Below, piece by piece: positions 49,924-58,984 of a DNA stretch of 64,000 bases. Position 1 is the first letter of the stretch; every line of letters begins with the position of its first letter. The notes beneath the pieces are model-generated. The model did not search any database, had not been told where the DNA came from, and worked only from the letters and a program-made list of their open reading frames with translations. Both the position numbers and the translations under genes were made by a program. The DNA is from Pyrodictiaceae archaeon (GTDB taxonomy: Archaea > Thermoproteota > Thermoprotei_A > Sulfolobales > WANQ01), in assembly GCA_015521735.1 (NCBI GenBank), contig WANQ01000010.1, positions 1 through 64,000 of the forward strand. Direction: 5' to 3'.

Positions 49924-50868
49924 GTGCTTACATGTCAGCGCTGTGGAATTAGACCAGCAACTATAATGCATAAGCCTAGCGGGCTTAGACTGTGTAGTCA
50001 ATGCTTCTTAGACTACATTGTTGAGAGAGTAGAGAAGGAAGTAAAACGATGGAATATGCTTAAACCTAGTGAAACTGTACTCTTAGCTGTATCTGGTGGA
50101 AAGGATAGCTTTGTATTGTTAGACGTAATGGCTCAAATACATGATCCATCAAAGCAGATAGCATTATCAATAGTTGAAGGTATTAGCGGATATAATAGAG
50201 AAGAAGATATAGAGAAGATGAAAAAATACGCTAAAGAACGAGGCATAGACTTCATTAGAACTAGTTTTAAGGAGTTCATAGGTGCTAGCCTAGATGAGCT
50301 AGTTAAAAGATCTTGGGAAAAGGGCGTAAATATATCACCCTGTACATATTGTGGTACTTTAAGGAGAAGAATAATGAACTATTATGCTAGAATACTTGGG
50401 GTTGACAAACTAGCTACGGCACATAATCTTGACGATGAAGTACAAACGCTATTCCTTAACATACTTAGAGCTGATAGGATGAGGTTAATACAGTCTCATC
50501 CCAAGGCACCAGTACTAAGTGAGAAAATTGTTAGAAAGATTAAGCCACTGAGGAAAATATATGAGTGGGAAACAGCTCTATACTCGTATCTTAAAGGATT
50601 CCGTTTTCAGGAAACAGAGTGCCAGTATATTTATCTAAGGCCTACGTTAAGGGCTAAGATAAGGGAGCACCTATATAGGATAGAGGATGCTGAACCAGGT
50701 ACTTTGTTAAGAATACTTGAGACAATGGACTCACTATTAGAAAAAGTAGTAGACCTACACAGCAATTTACCTAAACTACCAACATGTAAAAAATGTGGTG
50801 AACCAACAAGTTATAATAGACAGTTATGTAAGGTTTGTGAACTATTAGAGAAGATAGGCTTCTACTAA
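49924..50868 (+). CDS. tRNA 2-thiolation enzyme, TtuA/Ncs6 family
   Basis: A 314-residue PP-loop ATPase. The N-terminal zinc ribbon is LTCQRCGIRP with LCSQCFLDY; the PP-loop is LAVSGGKDSFVLLD; PCTYCGTLRRR and TAHNLDDEVQT follow; the C-terminal ribbon is CKKCGEPTSYNRQLCKVC. This group adds sulfur to U34 or U54 of tRNA using a ubiquitin-like sulfur carrier and an Fe-S cluster; U54 thiolation is known to stabilise tRNA at high temperature. The start is GTG at 49924, one base after the DUF211 stop. Confidence 0.92.
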   Translation: MLTCQRCGIRPATIMHKPSGLRLCSQCFLDYIVERVEKEVKRWNMLKPSETVLLAVSGGKDSFVLLDVMAQIHDPSKQIALSIVEGISGYNREEDIEKMKKYAKERGIDFIRTSFKEFIGASLDELVKRSWEKGVNISPCTYCGTLRRRIMNYYARILGVDKLATAHNLDDEVQTLFLNILRADRMRLIQSHPKAPVLSEKIVRKIKPLRKIYEWETALYSYLKGFRFQETECQYIYLRPTLRAKIREHLYRIEDAEPGTLLRILETMDSLLEKVVDLHSNLPKLPTCKKCGEPTSYNRQLCKVCELLEKIGFY

Positions 50869-50874
50869 TGCTGT

Positions 50875-51231
50875 TTAGCAGACCTTAGTGCCTGGAGGTA
50901 CTTCTTCTTCAACTGTAAGTATTACTGGTCTTCTAACATTACCTTTTTCAACATCTTCCTTGCATCCAGCAGCTAATAGCATGCCTTGGCTTAATATCCC
51001 TCTAATTCTCTTTGGCTCAAGATTTGCTACAACTATTATTCTCTTTCCTATGAATTCTTCAGGTTTATACCAGGATCCTAGTCCTGCTACTATTTGCCGT
51101 GTTCCAAGTGGGCCCAAATCTACTATTAGCTTTATTAAGCGTGTACCTGGTATGGGTTCAGCTTCCTTTACTACTCCTACTCTTAGATCTATTTTTGCGA
51201 AATCATTTATTGATATTGTGTTCTCTACCAC
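50875..51231 (-). CDS. tRNA-binding (MetG C-terminal/EMAP-like) domain protein
   Basis: A 118-residue OB-fold protein: FAKIDLRVGVVKEAEPIPGT, LIKLIVDLGPLGTRQIVAGL and VVANLEPKRIRGILSQGMLL match the C-terminal tRNA-binding domain of methionyl-tRNA synthetase as a free chain. In many archaea it is a separate MetRS beta-like protein; CsaA-type chaperones are related. It converges with the TtuA/Ncs6 gene, 6 bp apart. Confidence 0.9.
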   Translation of the reverse strand: MVENTISINDFAKIDLRVGVVKEAEPIPGTRLIKLIVDLGPLGTRQIVAGLGSWYKPEEFIGKRIIVVANLEPKRIRGILSQGMLLAAGCKEDVEKGNVRRPVILTVEEEVPPGTKVC

Positions 51232-51242
51232 ATTAACACCTT

Positions 51243-51289
51243 TAGAGTTCTGGTATGCTTACGAGGTCATAGAGTTAATTAGAGTTCTG
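51243..51289. repeat. Direct repeat upstream of the tRNA-binding protein gene
   Basis: TAGAGTTCTG occurs at 51243-51252 and again at 51280-51289, with a partial third copy (CTCTATTCTG) just after. These lie in the 237 bp gap 51232-51468, directly upstream of the minus-strand gene starting at 51231. They may be operator half-sites; nothing else is apparent in the gap. Confidence 0.3.
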
Positions 51290-51468
51290 CTCTATTCTGC
51301 TCTAACATTAGGGTCCGATGGGTAAGTTTTCTTCACCCTAGAATCTGTCCGGGAGTAATTCTTCATCCCCTATAATATCACTATTAATGCACGTGCTTAT
51401 TAGCTCTCAATGCACATGATTATACTTGACTAGAGAACAGATAACAATACATTAACGCGTGATCATCC

Positions 51469-52647
51469 TTGGCTTGGACCGGTATAGCAGAACTACCATT
51501 ACATGATGGACACGTGCCTAGATGGCTAGCAGAGCTTATGAAAAAGCTAGCTCGTAGTATAGTTGAAGTAATAGTGTTAGAGTATGGGCCTAGTGAACTT
51601 GTAAAAAGACTTAGCGATCCCCTATGGTTTCAGGCATTCAATAACATTATAGGTATGGACTGGGATAGTAGTGGTTCAACAACAGTTACTCTAGGTATAC
51701 TAAGACACGTACTCTCAGATGGCGATCTAGGAGTAATAGTATTGGGAGGTAAAGGTAAACGTATGCTTGCTATACCTATGGAGGCTGAACTCGAACTTAA
51801 TAAAATCGATGCAAAAATAGATTCCAACGAGCTAGTTAATATAAGTAGACTTGCTGCTAAGGTTGATACAAGCTTAGTGCAAGATGGCTACCAACTATAT
51901 CATCACTCTATAGTAGTTTCAGAAAACGGTGATTGGAGTATAATTCAGCAAGGAATGAATACTAGCTTAAGTATGGCTAGAAGATATCACTGGTATTCTA
52001 GAAGGCTTCGCTCGTTTACAGTAGAGCCTCATGAAGGTATTGCTGGTGTAAAAAGGCATGCGTTAAACCTAATTAATAAGAATGTTGAAGGAGTACGTAG
52101 ACTAATAGTTGATTTAAGTAATGAGAAGCCAGAGAAAAATATGAGGCTTATAGCTAGTGCTTTAAGAGTTCTCCGAGGCGATAAGAGTATAGTAGAGTGG
52201 ATTAAACCTGAAACATCTACAGGCATTACAGTATATGATAGACAAGTAAAGCTACTATACTATAGGCCTATTAAGCTTACTAATAGACTTGTTAAAGCAT
52301 TAGTTAAAGCCTATGAATCTAAACCTAGAAGTATGGAGGAACTTCTACTTGTAAGAGGAGTTGGACCCGACACTATACGAGCATTAACACTGGTAGCAGA
52401 CCTAATATACCGTGAAGAACCATCATGGGAGGACCCAGTATCACATCCATTGGATCCATTTAAATACGCGTTTGCATTTGGAGGTAAGGATGGAGTACCG
52501 TATCCAATTAGGAGGAAAACTATGATTGAAGCAATAGAGTTCCTTAGGAAAGCTATTGAAGAAGCAAGAATAGGAGAAAAAGAAAAGCTACTAGCACTAC
52601 GTAGACTTAAGAACCTGTATGCTAAGATAAACTATGAGGGTAGATGA
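51469..52647 (+). CDS. DUF763 protein
   Basis: A 392-residue protein of the DUF763 family, known in archaea and thermophilic bacteria and without established function. Landmarks are ELPLHDGHVPRWLAELMKKL, WFQAFNNIIGMDWDSSGSTT, DGYQLYHHSIVVSENGDWSI, YHWYSRRLR and FAFGGKDGVPYPIRRKTMIE. A LLLVRGVGPDTIRAL segment near residue 300 is a helix-hairpin-helix, suggesting DNA contact. The start is TTG at 51469. Confidence 0.9.
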   Translation: MAWTGIAELPLHDGHVPRWLAELMKKLARSIVEVIVLEYGPSELVKRLSDPLWFQAFNNIIGMDWDSSGSTTVTLGILRHVLSDGDLGVIVLGGKGKRMLAIPMEAELELNKIDAKIDSNELVNISRLAAKVDTSLVQDGYQLYHHSIVVSENGDWSIIQQGMNTSLSMARRYHWYSRRLRSFTVEPHEGIAGVKRHALNLINKNVEGVRRLIVDLSNEKPEKNMRLIASALRVLRGDKSIVEWIKPETSTGITVYDRQVKLLYYRPIKLTNRLVKALVKAYESKPRSMEELLLVRGVGPDTIRALTLVADLIYREEPSWEDPVSHPLDPFKYAFAFGGKDGVPYPIRRKTMIEAIEFLRKAIEEARIGEKEKLLALRRLKNLYAKINYEGR

Positions 52648-52686
52648 AGACGAGTCCGACCCCTGATAAAGTATGATGAATCTCCT

Positions 52687-53853
52687 TTAACCTAATACCC
52701 TCACTACAATCTTGTTGTCTACTATATCCATTTCGGGAGTTACATGAGTTAAGTGTTCTCTACTTCTAAGTATCCTTAATAGTTTTTTCTCATGGTTTCT
52801 AAAAGGCTTACGTATACGTTTAGGGTATTCATCCATGTTATTAGAGCATAAATACCCGCTACTACATAATTTGTCCATTATTTCTCCTATTTTGTCAACA
52901 TCTATAGGGTTCTTAAGGGCTTCTTTATAAAACTCGTACAATGTTATTCTTAACGCATAGTTTTTGAGCAAATACATTCCACAGCAATCACTACTTGTAT
53001 GAAGGCTAAAAAGACCTTCCTTACATGTAGCAAAACTTATGTTATGCTTAGCTAGTTCTCTCGAAAGCATGCTATACTCTCCATATAGAGCTAGCCTACT
53101 AGGCTTATATAATGGTCTACCACCCTCAATAACTCTCAAACTATAGCTTTCGAGCTCCAAGCCTCTTACACCTACAGTATTTAGAATGTAGTCTAGTTCG
53201 GGTCTCGTAAACCTTATACCTTCAACTATTACATGCTTCACACCTAGATCTTTGAAGAACCCTGCTACATCCTCATAGTCTAAGTTACCTATACTCACTC
53301 TTGGTATGTATGGCGAAAGTCTTAGTACAACTGGTATACCTTCACTTGACAGCTCTTTAGCTACCTTGAGTCTATGAGTACTACTTGGGGCTAAGGGTTC
53401 AAGTTTACGTGCAATATTATCGTCTAATGACGTTATTGATATTTGTACTAACGCTAAGTTCTCATCCGCTAGCTTTACCAATATCTTTCTCCAAGGATCC
53501 TTAGTTATTAGTGTAGACTTTGTATTAATTATTAAAGGATAATTGTATTTCAAGGCTATCTTCATTATCCTAAGTGAAGCTCTCTTGTACTCTTCTACTG
53601 GCTGGTAAGGGTCTACTAGTGTTGAAAGCCTAGCTGGTATTGGTTTTAAACTCTTAGTATAAATCTTTTTAGCAATAGAGAGGAACTCCTTAATCGCTCT
53701 TATCCTTACACTAGGTCTACTTGATCTATCCCAATACCATTGAGTATAACAGTATATGCAGTTAAAGCTACAGGAGGTGTATGGTTCTAACCGTATTAGT
53801 GAATAGCATAGTGGTGAAATAATGTTGCTAACATTTATTACTAATTCAACCAA
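52687..53853 (-). CDS. Radical SAM protein, SPL-like (COG1533 type)
   Basis: A 388-residue radical SAM enzyme. The [4Fe-4S]/SAM motif is PYTSCSFNCIYCYTQWYW (C-x3... C-F-N-C-x2-C). VDPYQPVEEYKRASLRIMKI and KSTLITKDPW are typical of the spore-photoproduct-lyase-like archaeal group. Two later cysteines (SDCCGMYL and SSGYLCSN) could bind a second cluster or substrate. Substrate unknown. It is divergent from the hydrogenase operon. Confidence 0.88.
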   Translation of the reverse strand: MVELVINVSNIISPLCYSLIRLEPYTSCSFNCIYCYTQWYWDRSSRPSVRIRAIKEFLSIAKKIYTKSLKPIPARLSTLVDPYQPVEEYKRASLRIMKIALKYNYPLIINTKSTLITKDPWRKILVKLADENLALVQISITSLDDNIARKLEPLAPSSTHRLKVAKELSSEGIPVVLRLSPYIPRVSIGNLDYEDVAGFFKDLGVKHVIVEGIRFTRPELDYILNTVGVRGLELESYSLRVIEGGRPLYKPSRLALYGEYSMLSRELAKHNISFATCKEGLFSLHTSSDCCGMYLLKNYALRITLYEFYKEALKNPIDVDKIGEIMDKLCSSGYLCSNNMDEYPKRIRKPFRNHEKKLLRILRSREHLTHVTPEMDIVDNKIVVRVLG

Positions 53854-53983
53854 TGTTATCCTCCATAAACTCCATGCCTACCCACAGCACATATAAGTCT
53901 ATGGGAAGGCTAAGTATTTTTGGTCAACTATACCGATAACTATACGTAATCTGGGACTTTTTAACTGGTTTGCGAAAAGTTTC

Positions 53984-53993
53984 ATATATAAGA
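53984..53993 (+). promoter_or_regulatory. TATA box of the hydrogenase peripheral-arm operon
   Basis: ATATATAAGA in the context TTCATATATAAGAAAA, about 51 bp before the GTG start at 54040, giving a leader near 25 nt. It is the strongest TATA element in the 186 bp gap 53854-54039. Confidence 0.55.
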
Positions 53994-54039
53994 AAATTTT
54001 AAAGGGTTTAAACAAATACGTAGCGTAGACAAGGCATAG

Positions 54040-54552
54040 GTGTCTTTAGTGGGGCTTATCAGTGTTATTCGCTGGGGTGTTAAGAGAAGTCCATGGCTAC
54101 TACACTTTAACACTGGCGCCTGTAATGGATGTGATATAGAGGTCTTAGCTGCTATAACACCTTTATACGATCCTGAAAGGTATGGAGTTAAACTAGCACC
54201 TAGTCCACGTCACGCTGATATCATAGTTGTAACCGGGCTTGTCACTAAGAAAGCTGCTGAGAGGCTAAAGAGAATATACGATCAGATACCAGAACCCAAG
54301 GTTGTTGTAGCTGTGGGCGCATGCGCTATAAGTGGAGGTGTATTTCAGGGAAGTTACTCACACTATAGCGGTGTTGATAGAGTGATTCCAGTAGATGTGT
54401 ATATACCCGGGTGCCCGCCAAGACCTGATGCTATATTGAAGGGTATAATTAGAGCTGTTGAAATATTAGAGGAGAAAGCTAAGAAGATGGAGGAATTAGG
54501 GGTTTCTAGTCCCAGTAGAGTAGGTGAATCTGCAACTACTCAAACTAGTTGA
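54040..54552 (+). CDS. mbhJ: Hydrogenase small subunit, MbhJ/NuoB-like
   Basis: A 170-residue subunit holding the proximal [4Fe-4S] cluster. Ligands are Cys in HFNTGACNGCDIEVLA (two), VAVGACAISGGVFQG (one) and YIPGCPPRPDAIL (one). It passes electrons between the ferredoxin-like subunit and the NiFe site. The start is GTG at 54040. It heads a four-gene operon with the NuoC-, NuoD- and NuoI-like genes. Confidence 0.93.
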   Translation: MSLVGLISVIRWGVKRSPWLLHFNTGACNGCDIEVLAAITPLYDPERYGVKLAPSPRHADIIVVTGLVTKKAAERLKRIYDQIPEPKVVVAVGACAISGGVFQGSYSHYSGVDRVIPVDVYIPGCPPRPDAILKGIIRAVEILEEKAKKMEELGVSSPSRVGESATTQTS

Positions 54553-54569
54553 TAAGAGGAGGAATAGCC

Positions 54570-55016
54570 TTGAATAGAAGTTTTCCTAATTTAAACGATG
54601 TACTTAGAGAATATGGAGAAGTTAAGCCGTATAGACGTAGCAATAGATACCATATAGAAGTTGATCCTAAGAGTATTCGTAGCATTGTTAAGAAGCTATT
54701 GGAGGTCTACGGTGATGTATATATCTCAACGATAACTCCTGTAGATTACTTAAAGGATGGTGTTATTGAAGTCAACTATGAACTAGAGATACTACCATTA
54801 AATGTATTCTTGGTCGTTAAAACAAAGATTCCTAGAAATAAGGCTGAAATAGATAGCTTAGTTGATATCCTACCTGGTGCTAAGGTTTTAGAACAAGAAG
54901 CATATGATCTCATGGGAGTAGTGTTTAAAGGAAACCCCTATCTACGTAAACCATTCCTCTTACCAGAGGAAATGGCTAATGAAACTCCGTTAAGAAAAGA
55001 CTGGAAACCTAAGTAA
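54570..55016 (+). CDS. mbhK: NuoC/MbhK-like subunit
   Basis: A 148-residue subunit of the 30 kDa NADH-dehydrogenase family. TPVDYLKDGVIEVNYELEIL, FLVVKTKIPRNKAEIDSLV and the C-terminal AYDLMGVVFKGNPYLRKPFL with LPEEMANETPLRKDW are characteristic. TTG at 54570 is chosen because AGAGGAGGAA lies 5-6 nt before it; the frame is open to a TTG at 54549 without a ribosome-binding site. Confidence 0.9.
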   Translation: MNRSFPNLNDVLREYGEVKPYRRSNRYHIEVDPKSIRSIVKKLLEVYGDVYISTITPVDYLKDGVIEVNYELEILPLNVFLVVKTKIPRNKAEIDSLVDILPGAKVLEQEAYDLMGVVFKGNPYLRKPFLLPEEMANETPLRKDWKPK

Positions 55017-55030
55017 TAGAGGTGGAAGTA

Positions 55031-56242
55031 ATGGTTACTGCTAATAGTGATGAAAAATATGTTGTAGAAATCCCTGTTGGACCTCAACACCCAGCACTAC
55101 ACGAGCCTATTTCACTAAGGCTTAAGGTTGAAGGAGAACAAGTAGTAGATGCTCATGTAGTATCAGGGTATAATCATAGAGGTATTGAATGGCTTGCTGA
55201 AAGAAAGACATTTTATCAAGACATTTTCCTAGTCGCAAGAACTTGTGGTATATGTAATGCTGTTCATGGCGCAGCATATGTTCAAGCTGTAGAGGATTTA
55301 ATGGGTATTGAGGTTCCACCTAGAGCTAAGTATCTTAGAGTCCTAGTTATGGAGCTTGAAAGAATACACAGCCACATGCTAGTTCTAGCAGTATTAGCTG
55401 AAGTATTAGGTTTTGACACTCTATTCATGTTGATGATGAGGGATAGAGAGCGAGTAATGTATCTTAAGGAGCTCGTAACAGGTAATAGAGTACACGCTGA
55501 CTTTATGTTCATCGGAGGTGTTAGAAGAGATTTACCAAGTGATAAGAAGGACAAGATATTAAAACACATCAACTATATTGAAGAGCGCATGAAACATTAT
55601 GAGAAAATCTGGGCTGAGGACCCAATAATACTAAAGCGTACACAAGGTGTTGGAGTAGCTTCACGAAGCCAAGCATTACTTCACAGCCTTGTAGGCCCAG
55701 TAGTCAGGGGGTCAGGAGTTAGAAGTGATATAAGGTTGATAGATCCTTATGATGCCTACGATGAAATACCATTCAATGTTGTAACTAGGGATGAAGGAGA
55801 TACTTGGGCTAGAATGATGGTTAGGATAGGAGAAATATATGAGTCGATAAACATGGTGAAGTACGTTCTAGAACACCTGCCTTCAGGACCCATAATACCA
55901 TGGAAAACAATTAAAGCCGCACCTAGGAGATTCCCTATAGGAGAGGGTATCGGTAGAGTTGAAGCACCTAGAGGCGAGCTACTATATCATGTAGTAAGTG
56001 ACGGTAAACCCAAACCTTATAGAGTTAAGATTAGAACTCCTAGCCTATTAAACATACATAACGGTGTGTTCATGATGCTTGACCAGTACATAGCTGATAT
56101 ACCAGCAATTTTCGCAAGCTTCGACCCATGCATATCTTGTATGGAGAGAGTAATAGTAGTTGACAACAAGAATAATAGAGTACTAAGGATTCCTTGGAGA
56201 AAGCTAGCTGATAGAGAATACGTTGAGAAGATATTTAGGTAG
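55031..56242 (+). CDS. mbhL: NiFe hydrogenase large subunit, MbhL/NuoD-like
   Basis: A 403-residue subunit. Both nickel-binding Cys pairs are intact: RTCGIC (Cys72 and Cys75) near the start and DPCISC (Cys367 and Cys370) near the end. This separates it from the ferredoxin:sulfur reductase (Mbs/Mbx) relatives, which have lost the NiFe site. About 33 residues follow the last Cys, compatible with a C-terminal peptide removed on nickel insertion. PQHPALHEPI and HRGIEWLAERKTF are standard. ATG at 55031 is chosen over GTG at 55022 because GAGGTGG precedes it at the right distance. Partner maturation factor HypF is at 61636-63954. Confidence 0.93.
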   Translation: MVTANSDEKYVVEIPVGPQHPALHEPISLRLKVEGEQVVDAHVVSGYNHRGIEWLAERKTFYQDIFLVARTCGICNAVHGAAYVQAVEDLMGIEVPPRAKYLRVLVMELERIHSHMLVLAVLAEVLGFDTLFMLMMRDRERVMYLKELVTGNRVHADFMFIGGVRRDLPSDKKDKILKHINYIEERMKHYEKIWAEDPIILKRTQGVGVASRSQALLHSLVGPVVRGSGVRSDIRLIDPYDAYDEIPFNVVTRDEGDTWARMMVRIGEIYESINMVKYVLEHLPSGPIIPWKTIKAAPRRFPIGEGIGRVEAPRGELLYHVVSDGKPKPYRVKIRTPSLLNIHNGVFMMLDQYIADIPAIFASFDPCISCMERVIVVDNKNNRVLRIPWRKLADREYVEKIFR

Positions 56243-56252
56243 GTGGTCCGTC

Positions 56253-56648
56253 ATGAGTCTTCCAAAAATACTTGGAGATACATTAAAGAACTTGTTCAAG
56301 AAGCCTATAACATTAATGGAGCCTCCAGAAAAGATAGAGCCTGTAGAAGATTATAGGGGAATACATAGAGTAGACTATGATAAGTGTATTAGTTGTAGCT
56401 TATGTGCTATAGAGTGCCCAGCACTAGCTATAACAATGGTGCCTATACAAGTAGGTGATAAAAAGAAGCGCTACCCTAAGATAGATTACGGGAAATGCGT
56501 TTTCTGCTATAGATGTGTTGAAGTATGTCCCGTAGACGCATACATAGTTAGTAACAAGAAGCCTCAGGAAGACACTAAGCGTGTAATGATACTCTACAGT
56601 CCAGAGGAATGGTTTAAGAAGAAGACTTCAAAATCTACTTCTTCTTAA
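56253..56648 (+). CDS. mbhN: NuoI/MbhN-like two-cluster ferredoxin subunit
   Basis: A 131-residue protein with two [4Fe-4S] motifs: YDKCISCSLCAIECPALAI and YGKCVFCYRCVEVCPVDAY. It accepts electrons from ferredoxin and feeds the small subunit. ATG at 56253 is preferred because AGGTGG lies just upstream; the frame is open to TTG at 56223, which overlaps the end of the large-subunit gene. Its 3' end overlaps the convergent NfeD-like gene by 14 bp. Confidence 0.92.
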   Translation: MSLPKILGDTLKNLFKKPITLMEPPEKIEPVEDYRGIHRVDYDKCISCSLCAIECPALAITMVPIQVGDKKKRYPKIDYGKCVFCYRCVEVCPVDAYIVSNKKPQEDTKRVMILYSPEEWFKKKTSKSTSS

Positions 56649-57984
56649 ACTCCTCTACTTCGCTTAAAGTAGCTTTTCTAACAATTAATACTCTACCTTT
56701 CTTTCCCACTACGACAACGTATTCATTAGGCTTAATTTCCTCACTACTTTCGGCTAACCAATACTCGCCTTCAACTATGACGAAGCCTTGTCTACCTGGA
56801 CCTATAGGATCTAGTGCTCTACCAATCTTTCCTTCAAGAACCCATACTTGAGGTTTCTTTCTCTTCACTTTTACCACCTTGTAGATTATTACTGCTGTAA
56901 TACCGCCAAGGAATAATCCTATGGATATAGCTGTTGTTAGAACCATTTGGTAATATTCTTCGGGATTTGCTATTATCCATCCTGGAGCACCTAGGGGTAG
57001 TAATACGAAGCCTAGAGCAAGCATTATTATACCAGTTATTCCGAGTACACCGAATCCAGGTGTTACTAATTCTATTGCTAATAGTAGAGCTCCAACAAAC
57101 AGTATAAATAGTGCAGCTAGATTTACGTTAAACCCTGAGCCTACTAAACCTAGTATGAGTAGCAATAGACCTATAGGTAGCGAATAGTAGTGTCCACTAA
57201 TTATACTAAACAATATTATCATGAAACCTAAGCTCATGAGCAAACCATTAATGAGAGGATCACTTAGAGAGTCAAGAACCATACACCTTATACTTGGCTG
57301 TAACTCTATCACATTAGCGTCTGCGGTGTTAAGCCTTACTACTTCACCGTTATATAATGTTACATTCCATCCATTAACTTTACCTAACAAATCCCTTATG
57401 TCTGAAGCTACAACTTCTATTACATGGTATTTCAAGGCTTCCTCAGCATTAAGGTTAAGGTTTTTCTTGACAAACGCTTCTATTGCCGTAATGTTTCTCT
57501 TACGAGCTTCAGCGTAAACTCTTAGCTTAGTAATGATGGGATTGATTATCTTGCTTTCATTAACTGGTTTGTATTCACCAGTAGCTGGATTATATTCCAC
57601 TGGTTGCATTGATCCTATAGTTGTTCCTGGTTGCATAGCTGCAATATGAGTGGACATTAGTATTAGTGTACCAGCACTAAGAGCCCATCTATCTACTACG
57701 TACCCTATAACCGGGACATCAGCTCTATAGAATGCTTCAGCTATTTTGAATCCATCTTCAAGATACCCTCCTGGAGTATTCAATTCGACTACTAGTACTG
57801 CGTTTCTCTGCTTAGCTATGTTTAAGGCTTCCTCTACGTAACACGACTTACCTGGCCCTATCATACCATCAATTCTTATAATTATTACAGTAGGTGAAGT
57901 TGTTTGTGCTATACTATAATCTGTTAATGGTAGCACAAGTAGTGTTAATGCTAGAATACCTACTACTAGATGCTTCCTATTCAT
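56635..57984 (-). CDS. NfeD/ClpP-class membrane serine protease
   Basis: A 449-residue protein. Residues 1-26 are a signal peptide; the ClpP-like protease domain follows with ELNTPGGYLEDGF, catalytic Ser103 in RWALSAGTLILMS and a Lys near 145 (SKIINP), as in Pyrococcus 1510-N. Four or five transmembrane helices (about 235-375) precede a C-terminal NfeD OB-fold (GKIGRALDPIGPGRQGFVIV). The stomatin gene 113 bp upstream on the same strand is its known partner; in Pyrococcus the protease cleaves the C-terminus of stomatin. Confidence 0.92.
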   Translation of the reverse strand: MNRKHLVVGILALTLLVLPLTDYSIAQTTSPTVIIIRIDGMIGPGKSCYVEEALNIAKQRNAVLVVELNTPGGYLEDGFKIAEAFYRADVPVIGYVVDRWALSAGTLILMSTHIAAMQPGTTIGSMQPVEYNPATGEYKPVNESKIINPIITKLRVYAEARKRNITAIEAFVKKNLNLNAEEALKYHVIEVVASDIRDLLGKVNGWNVTLYNGEVVRLNTADANVIELQPSIRCMVLDSLSDPLINGLLMSLGFMIILFSIISGHYYSLPIGLLLLILGLVGSGFNVNLAALFILFVGALLLAIELVTPGFGVLGITGIIMLALGFVLLPLGAPGWIIANPEEYYQMVLTTAISIGLFLGGITAVIIYKVVKVKRKKPQVWVLEGKIGRALDPIGPGRQGFVIVEGEYWLAESSEEIKPNEYVVVVGKKGRVLIVRKATLSEVEEFKKK

Positions 57985-58097
57985 AACTACTTTTCCTCTG
58001 AGCTACCTAGATGTCTAATCTGTTTTTAGGCTAAAAATATTCTATAGTTACGTTTACGTTGGTTAGGAAAAATAATTAAATAATTACCTAAGGCTTA

Positions 58098-58874
58098 TCA
58101 AGTCTTCTCTTTTATAGCCTTAACCAATGCTGCTGTTGAACCTAGGTCACCAGTAGCCATAGATGATACTACTATTAAGTTCTTCTCACGTGCTATCTCA
58201 ATTAGCGTTTGCAGTTCTCTTAGCCTTAGCGCTACCGGGTGTTTCTCATAGAATTCTGCTGCTTCAGCCATTATCTTAGCTGCTTGTTTTTCACCTTCAG
58301 CTTCTATTACACGAGCTCTTCTCCATCTTTCAGCTTCAGCTTGCTTAGCCATAGCTCTTAGCATTGATTCAGGTAATCTAACCTCCTTTATTGTTACGGC
58401 TGTAACCTTTATGCCCCATGGATCAGTTAGTTCATCCAATATTCTTTGTAGCTTCTTGTTAAGCTCTTCACGTCTAGTTAATAGATCGTCTAATTCAACT
58501 TGGCCGACGATGTCTCTTAACGTTGTTTGAGCAAGCATCAGTACTGCATAGTGATAGTTCTCTACGTTTATTACAGCTTTAATCGGATCCTGTACTCTAT
58601 AGTATACTACTGCATCTACCTCAACTGTTACGTTGTCACGAGTTATTATTCTCTGGACAGGTACATCTACAGCTACTACACGTAGATCCACTCTAACGAG
58701 GTTATCTATACCAGGTATTATGAAGAATATACCTGGACCCTTAGCACCTAATAGTCTCCCTAATCTGAAGATAACAGCTCTTTCATATTCTCTGACAATC
58801 TTTATAGACATTGCAGCAAATATTAATGCTATCATTGCAATAATTATTGTAGGTACAAGGAATGCGCCATCCAT
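58098..58874 (-). CDS. Stomatin (SPFH/prohibitin-family) protein
   Basis: A 258-residue membrane-anchored SPFH protein. One N-terminal hydrophobic segment (FLVPTIIIAMIALIFA) is followed by KIVREYERAVIFRLGRLLG, GPGIFFIIPGIDNL, TRDNVTVEVDAVVYYRV and the coiled-coil-forming MAKQAEAERWRRARVIEAEG. ATG at 58874 is chosen: the frame is open upstream to 59087 but that part overlaps hjc on the other strand and does not match the family. It is followed by the NfeD-type protease. Confidence 0.9.
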   Translation of the reverse strand: MDGAFLVPTIIIAMIALIFAAMSIKIVREYERAVIFRLGRLLGAKGPGIFFIIPGIDNLVRVDLRVVAVDVPVQRIITRDNVTVEVDAVVYYRVQDPIKAVINVENYHYAVLMLAQTTLRDIVGQVELDDLLTRREELNKKLQRILDELTDPWGIKVTAVTIKEVRLPESMLRAMAKQAEAERWRRARVIEAEGEKQAAKIMAEAAEFYEKHPVALRLRELQTLIEIAREKNLIVVSSMATGDLGSTAALVKAIKEKT

Positions 58875-58984
58875 ATCTCTTAACCCATACCTTTTTCTCT
58901 GAACTAGTATAGCTATAAGAACCCTAATATACGATTCGTACTGAAAACTTAAACCTAGATGAATGTGTAGAGGAGCTATTAAAC

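Noticed and set aside
51295..51370. GGTGAAGA and GGATGAAG on the minus strand upstream of DUF763 as C boxes
   Set aside because: No CTGA boxes at suitable spacing.
52645..52690. Possible C/D-box sRNA: CTGA, spacer, ATGATGA after the DUF763 gene
   Set aside because: There is a good D'-C' pair, but no acceptable terminal box C and no final CTGA at guide distance.
54040..56648. Sulfane sulfur reductase (Mbs/Mbx) or Fpo-like module instead of hydrogenase
   Set aside because: The large subunit keeps both Cys-x2-Cys nickel motifs, which those relatives lack, and HypF is nearby.
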